DNA from: JACCXG01 sp963785755 | GTDB lineage: Bacteria; Acidobacteriota; Vicinamibacteria; Vicinamibacterales; 2-12-FULL-66-21 | Assembly (NCBI GenBank): GCA_963785755.1 | Contig: CAWAXG010000075.1 | Location: 682,001-746,000 of the forward strand | Length of the DNA: 64,000 bases | Direction of reading: 5' to 3' | Shown here: in pieces, positions 59,300 to 64,000 of the stretch | How positions within the stretch are numbered: position 1 is the stretch's first letter | Layout: every line of letters begins with the position of its first letter | Position numbers and translations under genes: made by a program | Notes under the pieces: model-generated | Told to the model about the DNA's origin: nothing | The model's input: only the letters and a program-made list of their open reading frames with translations | Databases searched by the model: none

Positions 59300-59333
59300 T
59301 ATACTGCTCAATATTCGATCTAAGCGTAGTATA
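59300..59333. promoter_or_regulatory. AT-rich divergent promoter/operator candidate for boxR and boxC
   Basis: TATACT at 59300-59305 and its inverse AGTATA at 59328-59333 flank 22 bases in an AT-rich island of an otherwise GC-rich region. They could be face-to-face -10 elements or half-sites of the adjacent BzdR/BoxR-type repressor. A TTGACA on the minus strand (59294-59289) is another candidate -35 for boxC. Confidence 0.5.
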
Positions 59334-59341
59334 TTGCGCCA

Positions 59342-60082
59342 ATGCCCGAAGACCTCCTGACCGCGCTCGGCCGCCGCACCCGCACAGCGCGGCTCGATCG
59401 GGGATGGACGATTCGTGAAGTGGCGGAACGCTCTGGCCTCTCGCCGAGGTTCCTGGTGCAGCTCGAATCCGGCAAGGGCAACATCTCGGTTCGACGGCTG
59501 GCGCACATGGCCGAGGCGTTGGAGACGACTCCCGCAGCGCTCTTGTCGGAGTCCAGTGAGACACCGCCGGCGGTCGTTGCATTGCTGGGATTGCGCGGCG
59601 CCGGAAAGACGACGATTGGCCGTCGGCTCGCCAGGCGGCTCCGAATGCCGTTCGTCGAGCTCGATCGTCTGATTGAGGAGGCGGCCGTTCTGAGTCTCAG
59701 CGAGATCTTCTCGCTGCACGGCGAAGCGCACTATCGCCGCCTGGAGCGGGACGTGCTGGAGCAACTGCTGCGGGAGCGGCGGCCGATGGTGCTGGCGACC
59801 GGCGGCGGGCTGGTTGCCTCACAGGAGGCATTCTCGCTCCTGCGCCGGTTCGCGACCACGGTCTGGCTTCGGGCTCGACCCGAGGATCACTGGAATCGCG
59901 TGGTCCGTCAGGGCGATCGCCGTCCGATGGTCAATCATCCCCAAGCGATGGCCGATCTGCGTGCGCTGCTCGCCGCGCGGGAGCCGTTGTACGCGGCGGC
60001 AGATCACACCATCGACACGTCGGCCGTGCGGATACCGAGAGTCGTCGACGAAATCTACGGAAGGCTTACGAGGCGGGCGTGA
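59342..60082 (+). CDS. boxR: BoxR/BzdR-type regulator: XRE helix-turn-helix fused to shikimate-kinase-like domain
   Basis: 246 residues. Residues 1-75 are an XRE helix-turn-helix (GWTIREVAERSGLSPRFLVQLE). From residue 80 a shikimate-kinase fold follows, with Walker A GLRGAGKTTIGRRLA, FVELDRLIEEAA, and the RRLERD and ATGGGLVAS motifs. In BzdR and BoxR this domain binds benzoyl-CoA as effector and relieves repression. The divergent position opposite boxC matches the known arrangement. It should sense benzoyl-CoA and control the cluster. Confidence 0.92.
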   Translation: MPEDLLTALGRRTRTARLDRGWTIREVAERSGLSPRFLVQLESGKGNISVRRLAHMAEALETTPAALLSESSETPPAVVALLGLRGAGKTTIGRRLARRLRMPFVELDRLIEEAAVLSLSEIFSLHGEAHYRRLERDVLEQLLRERRPMVLATGGGLVASQEAFSLLRRFATTVWLRARPEDHWNRVVRQGDRRPMVNHPQAMADLRALLAAREPLYAAADHTIDTSAVRIPRVVDEIYGRLTRRA

Positions 60083-60127
60083 GACGCGGAGACGGCTGGC
60101 AGCGGGCCGGAAACCCGCAACAGCCGA

Positions 60128-60343
60128 TCAATACACGTCGTCTCCCCAGGAGGCACCTGCCGCAACCGCGGGCCGCGCGCCTGCCTGCGAATCGCGCTGT
60201 TCGCCACCGCTGAGCCGCTGACGAATCTGTGCGTGCAGCCAGCCGACTGCGTCGGGCTCGACCGCCCGAAGCGCCTGCCAGTCCGATTCCGAAAGCACGA
60301 CGGTAAGGGTCCGAGAGCTGTCCGTCGATCTCAGGTGGGTCAT
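60128..60343 (-). CDS. Possible small protein of unknown function
   Basis: 71 residues from ATG 60343. The segment LTVVLSESDWQALRAVEPDAVGWLHAQIRQRL looks like a real amphipathic protein, and the acidic end GDDVY is tidy. Lack of a strong ribosome site and of known relatives keeps this tentative. It fills the 365-base gap between boxR and the metallo-hydrolase. Confidence 0.5.
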   Translation of the reverse strand: MTHLRSTDSSRTLTVVLSESDWQALRAVEPDAVGWLHAQIRQRLSGGEQRDSQAGARPAVAAGASWGDDVY

Positions 60344-60420
60344 GTAGAAAATGATACAGACCGGACTCAGGTGTGACCCCCATAAAGTTCTCATGGAAAG
60401 TATGCGGGTCTGAGATGACT

Positions 60421-60440
60421 TCGGCCCATCATCGGGCCGA
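60421..60440 (-). terminator. Weak hairpin after the metallo-hydrolase gene
   Basis: TCGGCCC / GGGCCGA, a 7-base stem with a 6-base loop, lies 9 bases past the stop at 60449. It has no T-run. Confidence 0.35.
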
Positions 60441-60448
60441 CGGAAACG

Positions 60449-61150
60449 TTATGAGGCGGTCTCACCGGGCTTGAGGACGAGCACGTCGATGCCCGTCAGT
60501 TCGACCAGGTGCTTCAGGCGGTCGGGCGTGCCTTTGAGGACCGGGAACGTTCCGTAGTGCATCGGAACGACCTGCCGGACGCCGAGCAGAGCGCAGGCGC
60601 GGGCGGCCGCGTCAGGGTCCATCGTGTAGTGGCCGCCGATGGGCAGAAACGCGACATCGGGCTTGTGAATCTCGCCGATGAGGCGCATGTCACCGAAGAG
60701 CGCGGTGTCGCCGGCGAAATAGAACGACTGCCCGTTCTCGAGCCGCACGACGAAACCGGCCGGCACGCCGAGGTACACGATCGAATCGTTCTCGACGACG
60801 CTGCTCGTGTGAATGGCCTGCACCATGCTGACGTCGAGCCCGGCGACCTGCACTGTGCCGCCGACCCCCATCCCGACGACGTTCTGAAGTCCCTTGCGCT
60901 CGAGCCACAGCGACAGCTCGTGAACGCAAATCACCGGGGCGCCTGTCGCCCGGGAGACGGCGACGACATCAGCGGAATGGTCGGAATGCCCGTGGGTCAG
61001 CAGGATCAGATCGGCGTGGTCGATGCGCTTGCGGTCGGCCGGGCAGGACGGATTTCCCTCCAGCCAGGGATCCGTCACTATGCGTTTTCCGCCAGGCGTG
61101 GTGATGATGAACGTCGCATGACCGAGCCAGGTGATCGAAAGGCGGGACAT
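60449..61150 (-). CDS. UPF0173-type metal-dependent hydrolase (metallo-beta-lactamase fold)
   Basis: 233 residues from ATG 61150. WLGHATFIITTPGGKRIVTDPWLEGNP, the zinc motif LTHGHSDHSADV, FYFAGDTALFGDM, PIGGHYTMDPDAAA and VPMHYGTFPVLKG are the standard features of the UPF0173 family. The biological substrate of that family is not settled. Its start lies 21 bases from that of lipA on the other strand. Confidence 0.9.
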   Translation of the reverse strand: MSRLSITWLGHATFIITTPGGKRIVTDPWLEGNPSCPADRKRIDHADLILLTHGHSDHSADVVAVSRATGAPVICVHELSLWLERKGLQNVVGMGVGGTVQVAGLDVSMVQAIHTSSVVENDSIVYLGVPAGFVVRLENGQSFYFAGDTALFGDMRLIGEIHKPDVAFLPIGGHYTMDPDAAARACALLGVRQVVPMHYGTFPVLKGTPDRLKHLVELTGIDVLVLKPGETAS

Positions 61151-61160
61151 CCCCGCATCA

Positions 61161-61166
61161 TATAAT
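61161..61166 (+). promoter_or_regulatory. -10 box candidate giving a leaderless lipA transcript
   Basis: TATAAT lies 5 bases before the lipA GTG. If used, transcription would begin at or beside the start codon. The run of Gs between them could instead serve as a ribosome site on a longer transcript. Confidence 0.4.
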
Positions 61167-61171
61167 GGGGG

Positions 61172-62140
61172 GTGAACCTCATCGTGCTCGACACCGAGAA
61201 GGTCCCCACCGCCCCGCTGAACTTCATCCGCGGCCGTCGCAAGCGCGCCGATGCCGCGGTCCCGCGTGCGCCAAAGCCCGAGTGGCTGAAAGTGCGCGCG
61301 CCCGGGTCGGAGAACTATCTCCGCCTCAAGGGCCTGATGCGGGAGCTCGGCCTGCACACGGTCTGTGAAGAGGCGAACTGCCCGAACATCGGCGAGTGCT
61401 GGCACCACGGCACCGCCACCTTCATGATTCTCGGCGATACGTGCACGCGGTCCTGCGGCTACTGCAACGTGAGCCACGGCCTGCCCAAACCGCCCGAGTC
61501 GGCCGAGCCGGCGAAGGTCGGCAGCGCGGTGCACACGCTGGAGCTCGACTACGTGGTCGTCACCTCGGTCGACCGGGACGATCTGCCGGATGGCGGCGCC
61601 GCGCATTTCGCGCACACGATTCGCGAGATCCGCGAGCGAACCCCGGCGTGCCGTATCGAGGTGCTGATCCCGGACTTCAAGGGTGAGGAAGCACCGTTGC
61701 GAACCGTGCTCGATGCCGCCCCGGACGTACTCAATCACAACATCGAGACGGTCTCGCGCCTCTATCGCACCACGCGCCCGGGCGGGCGCTACGATCGCGC
61801 GCTGCAGCTGCTGGACCGATCGCGGTCGTACGCCCCGGACATTCCGACGAAGTCGGGCCTGATGGTCGGCCTCGGCGAGGAATGGGACGAGATCCTCGCG
61901 ACGCTCCGCGACCTGCGCTCCGCCGGGTGCCGCATCGTGACCATCGGCCAGTACCTCAGGCCGTCGTTGGCGAACGCGCCGATGTCGCGGTACTACACGC
62001 CCGCTGAGTTTGCCGAGTTGAAGCGGATCGGCCTCGAGCTCGGATTCGGCCACGTCGAATCCGGGCCCCTGGTCCGCAGCTCGTATCACGCCCACGAACA
62101 GACCGACTCGTACGAAGCGGCCGAACGACGGGTCCGGTGA
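61172..62140 (+). CDS. lipA: Lipoyl synthase
   Basis: 322 residues. The auxiliary iron-sulfur cluster motif is CEEANCPNIGECW, and the radical-SAM cluster motif is CTRSCGYCNV. The RSSYHAHEQ ending contains the serine that ligates the auxiliary cluster. It inserts sulfur into octanoyl groups of lipoyl domains. The dihydrolipoyl dehydrogenase fragment at the window edge belongs to the same cofactor system. GTG 61172 gives the usual N-terminal length. Confidence 0.96.
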   Translation: MNLIVLDTEKVPTAPLNFIRGRRKRADAAVPRAPKPEWLKVRAPGSENYLRLKGLMRELGLHTVCEEANCPNIGECWHHGTATFMILGDTCTRSCGYCNVSHGLPKPPESAEPAKVGSAVHTLELDYVVVTSVDRDDLPDGGAAHFAHTIREIRERTPACRIEVLIPDFKGEEAPLRTVLDAAPDVLNHNIETVSRLYRTTRPGGRYDRALQLLDRSRSYAPDIPTKSGLMVGLGEEWDEILATLRDLRSAGCRIVTIGQYLRPSLANAPMSRYYTPAEFAELKRIGLELGFGHVESGPLVRSSYHAHEQTDSYEAAERRVR

Positions 62141-62877
62141 CCGCGCGGCCGGCGTCCCGTCGGTCGCTTCCCGGCCCGACCTTGAATTCGACGGCGCTCT
62201 CGGCCGTTCACCAGCACATCATCACGTGCACTCGCTGTGAGCGGCTGCGCAGCTATTGCGCCCGCATCGCGGCCGAGAAGAAAGCCGCTCATCGAGACGA
62301 TACCTACTGGGGACGACCGGTACCGGGGTTCGGGGACCCGCGGGCGCGGGTGCTCGTCCTGGGGCTGGCGCCCGCCGCGCACGGCGCCAACCGCACCGGC
62401 CGCGTGTTCACCGGCGACGGCTCCGGCGACTTCCTCATGCGCGCGATGCACGGCGCGGGCTTCGCGAACATCACGACGTCACAACGCGCAGACGATGGGC
62501 TGCGGCTGAAGGGGGCGTACATCGCGGCAGCCGTGCGCTGCGCGCCTCCCGACAACAAGCCGCTTCCCGCCGAGATCCTCGCGTGTCACGGTCATCTCGC
62601 CGACGAGATCGCGGCGCTGCCGGACATCTCGGTGATTGTCGCGCTCGGACGCATCGCGTTCGACGCGGCGTGGCGTCTGCTCGGCGACCGTGGCGTGGTG
62701 ATGCGTCCGAAGCCGGCGTTCGGACATGGGCTGGTCTACCAGCCGCCGGGCGGACCCGCGGTCATCGCGTCCTACCATCCGAGCCGGCAGAACACCAACA
62801 CCGGCAAACTGACGGCCGCGATGCTCGCAAGCGTCTTCGCGGATGCGGCGTCGATCGCCGCGAGCGCGCGGCGCTAG
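62137..62877 (+). CDS. Uracil-DNA glycosylase, family 5 (UdgB)
   Basis: 246 residues. Cysteines in CTRCERLRSYC and later RCAPPDN and ACHGHL supply the iron-sulfur cluster. GLAPAAHGANRTGRVFTGD is the family-5 active-site motif, with alanine in place of the catalytic aspartate of other families, and HPSRQNTNTGKL is the DNA-binding loop. It removes uracil and other deaminated bases. GTG at 62137 overlaps the lipA stop (GTGA), so the two are coupled. Confidence 0.93.
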   Translation: MTARPASRRSLPGPTLNSTALSAVHQHIITCTRCERLRSYCARIAAEKKAAHRDDTYWGRPVPGFGDPRARVLVLGLAPAAHGANRTGRVFTGDGSGDFLMRAMHGAGFANITTSQRADDGLRLKGAYIAAAVRCAPPDNKPLPAEILACHGHLADEIAALPDISVIVALGRIAFDAAWRLLGDRGVVMRPKPAFGHGLVYQPPGGPAVIASYHPSRQNTNTGKLTAAMLASVFADAASIAASARR

Positions 62878-62914
62878 CAATCAGGATCGCCTTCCGGCTG
62901 AGGGCCTGTAATTT

Positions 62915-63015
62915 ATCCACTCTCGTGGCTTCCGCTTCCGCTCTTCGCGCGAAGAGCTACGGCGAGACTCGCCGGAGCCTTGGCGGAGGCGGAAGGCGGA
63001 AGCCACGAGGCACAC
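62915..63015. repeat. GTGGCTTCCG palindromic element
   Basis: About 95 bases: CTCGTGGCTTCCGCTTCCGC on the left pairs with its inverse ending GGAAGCCACGAG on the right. The inner hairpins are CTTCGCGCGAAG and CGGCGAGACTCGCCG. It lies between two convergent genes. Confidence 0.75.
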
Positions 63016-63044
63016 CTATAAGGTCGCGTGGCTCGAAGCGCGAG

Positions 63045-64000
63045 CTACCCGGCTCCCGACGCGCGCTTGGGGCGGTAGACGTGTGTGGCATGGCCGAAGA
63101 ACACCTCGGCGGCCTCCATCAGTGTTTCGGACAGCGTCGGGTGTGGATGGATCGACATCTTGAGGTCGGTCGCGTTTGCCCCCATCTCGATCGCCAGGAC
63201 GCCTTCGGCGATCAGCTCCCCCGCGCCGGGGCCGACGATGCCGACACCGAGCAGTCGCTGCGTGTCGGGATCGATGATCAGCTTGGTGACGCCGTCGGAC
63301 CGATCGAGTGTCAGGGCCCGGCCGGAGGCGGCCCACGGAAAACGCGCGACCGCGATCTGCCGCCCCTGTTTCTGCGCCTCGCTCTCGGTCAGTCCGCACC
63401 ACGCGAGCTCGGGATCGGTGAAGACGACGGCCGGAATTGCCAGCGGCTCGAATGCCACCTTCTCGCCGGCGATGCTCTCGACCGCGACCCGCCCCTCGTG
63501 CGAGGCCTTGTGCGCCAGCATCGGCTCGCCGACCACGTCGCCAATCGCATAGATCGAAGGTTCCGCGGTCTGGAGCCGCTCGTTCACTTCGATGAACCCG
63601 CGCTGGTTCACCTTCACCTTCGTCTTTTCCAGCCCCGGCACGTTGCCGTTCGGCCGGCGGCCGATCGAGACGAGCACGCGATCGAACGTGCGCTCTTTCG
63701 CGCCCTCGCCCAGCCCCTCACCTTCGAAGGTGACGGCGATCGCGTCCTTCACCGCCTTCATCGCCACGACCTTGGTGTTGAGCAGAACGGCCTCGCACAT
63801 CTTCTCGATCTTCTTGGCGAGGATGTTCACGAGGTCGCGGTCCGCCCCCGGCAGCAGCCCCCCGGTCATCTCGACCACGGTGACCTTCGTGCCAACCGCG
63901 GCATAGACGCTGCCCAGTTCCAGGCCGATGTAGCCGCCGCCAACCACCAGCAGCGACTTGGGGATGTCGGGCAGCTCGAGCGCGCCCGTCGAATCCATCA
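63045..64000 (-). CDS. lpdA: Dihydrolipoyl dehydrogenase, 3' part (runs off the window)
   Basis: About 318 C-terminal residues. The NAD-binding Rossmann motif LLVVGGGYIGLELGSVYA, FAD motif YAIGDVVGEPMLAHKA, and the dimer-interface active site IHPHPTLSETLMEAAEVF with its His-Glu pair are present. The FAD-binding start and the redox disulfide lie beyond base 64000. This E3 subunit reoxidises lipoyl groups of 2-oxoacid dehydrogenases; the nearby lipA gene makes the lipoyl cofactor. Confidence 0.94.
   Translation of the reverse strand, partial: MDSTGALELPDIPKSLLVVGGGYIGLELGSVYAAVGTKVTVVEMTGGLLPGADRDLVNILAKKIEKMCEAVLLNTKVVAMKAVKDAIAVTFEGEGLGEGAKERTFDRVLVSIGRRPNGNVPGLEKTKVKVNQRGFIEVNERLQTAEPSIYAIGDVVGEPMLAHKASHEGRVAVESIAGEKVAFEPLAIPAVVFTDPELAWCGLTESEAQKQGRQIAVARFPWAASGRALTLDRSDGVTKLIIDPDTQRLLGVGIVGPGAGELIAEGVLAIEMGANATDLKMSIHPHPTLSETLMEAAEVFFGHATHVYRPKRASGAG

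Overview
The window is GC-rich bacterial chromosome with dense genes. Its gene content points to Acidobacteriota, probably the Vicinamibacteria. The markers are an Oar-type TonB receptor with an N-terminal carboxypeptidase-like domain, several PQQ dehydrogenases with c-type cytochromes, Tat-exported Gfo/Idh oxidoreductases, ThuA and neutral-ceramidase-like proteins, a BACON-repeat secreted protein, and families of degenerate word-like intergenic repeats. The taxon is inferred, not proven; no rRNA or tRNA gene was recognised.

Layout. 0-8.2 kb: a cut-off MFS gene, two tandem paralogous exported methyltransferase-like proteins, a small secreted protein, then a minus-strand set of ABC ATPase, ThuA/EF-hand protein, Tat-exported oxidoreductase and cytochrome c-sugar dehydrogenase fusion. 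8.3-18.4 kb: a TonB receptor, an aldose epimerase-like protein, an IclR regulator of the PcaR/PobR type, and a secreted protein with nine BACON-like repeats. 17.5-28.9 kb, all minus strand: an aromatic-acid supercluster with 3-oxoadipyl-CoA thiolase, a MetE-like protein, pcaH, pcaG, pcaB, a pcaD-pcaC fusion, a hydratase/dehydrogenase fusion, a feruloyl-CoA synthetase-like ligase and an amidohydrolase. It fits side-chain shortening of hydroxycinnamates plus the protocatechuate branch of the beta-ketoadipate pathway. 29-33 kb: a triheme cytochrome, a PQQ dehydrogenase and a sugar isomerase. 33-36.8 kb: an L-rhamnose operon. 37-50 kb: an esterase, a ceramidase-like lipoprotein, an oxidoreductase, a kinase remnant, a hybrid histidine kinase with a response regulator, VWA, DUF4159 and phosphodiesterase proteins, and a DsbD-like protein. 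51-60 kb: a PQQ dehydrogenase with its own haem, then a benzoyl-CoA epoxidation (box) cluster of kynureninase-like protein, aldehyde dehydrogenase, boxB and boxC, with a divergent BoxR/BzdR-type regulator. 60-64 kb: a metallo-hydrolase, lipA, a family-5 uracil-DNA glycosylase, and the 3' part of lpdA.

Two patterns cut across the genes. First, intergenic spaces hold at least five families of degenerate quasi-tandem words, many arranged as long inverted repeats with family-specific ends. Several stop just upstream of a start codon, and for boxB and the aldehyde dehydrogenase the repeat itself seems to supply the ribosome binding site or start codon. This is the best candidate here for something undescribed. 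Second, about 19 single-base frame breaks hit otherwise well-conserved genes, several at homopolymers or beside in-frame repeat copies. They look more like consensus errors than decay, so the broken genes are annotated here as whole genes.
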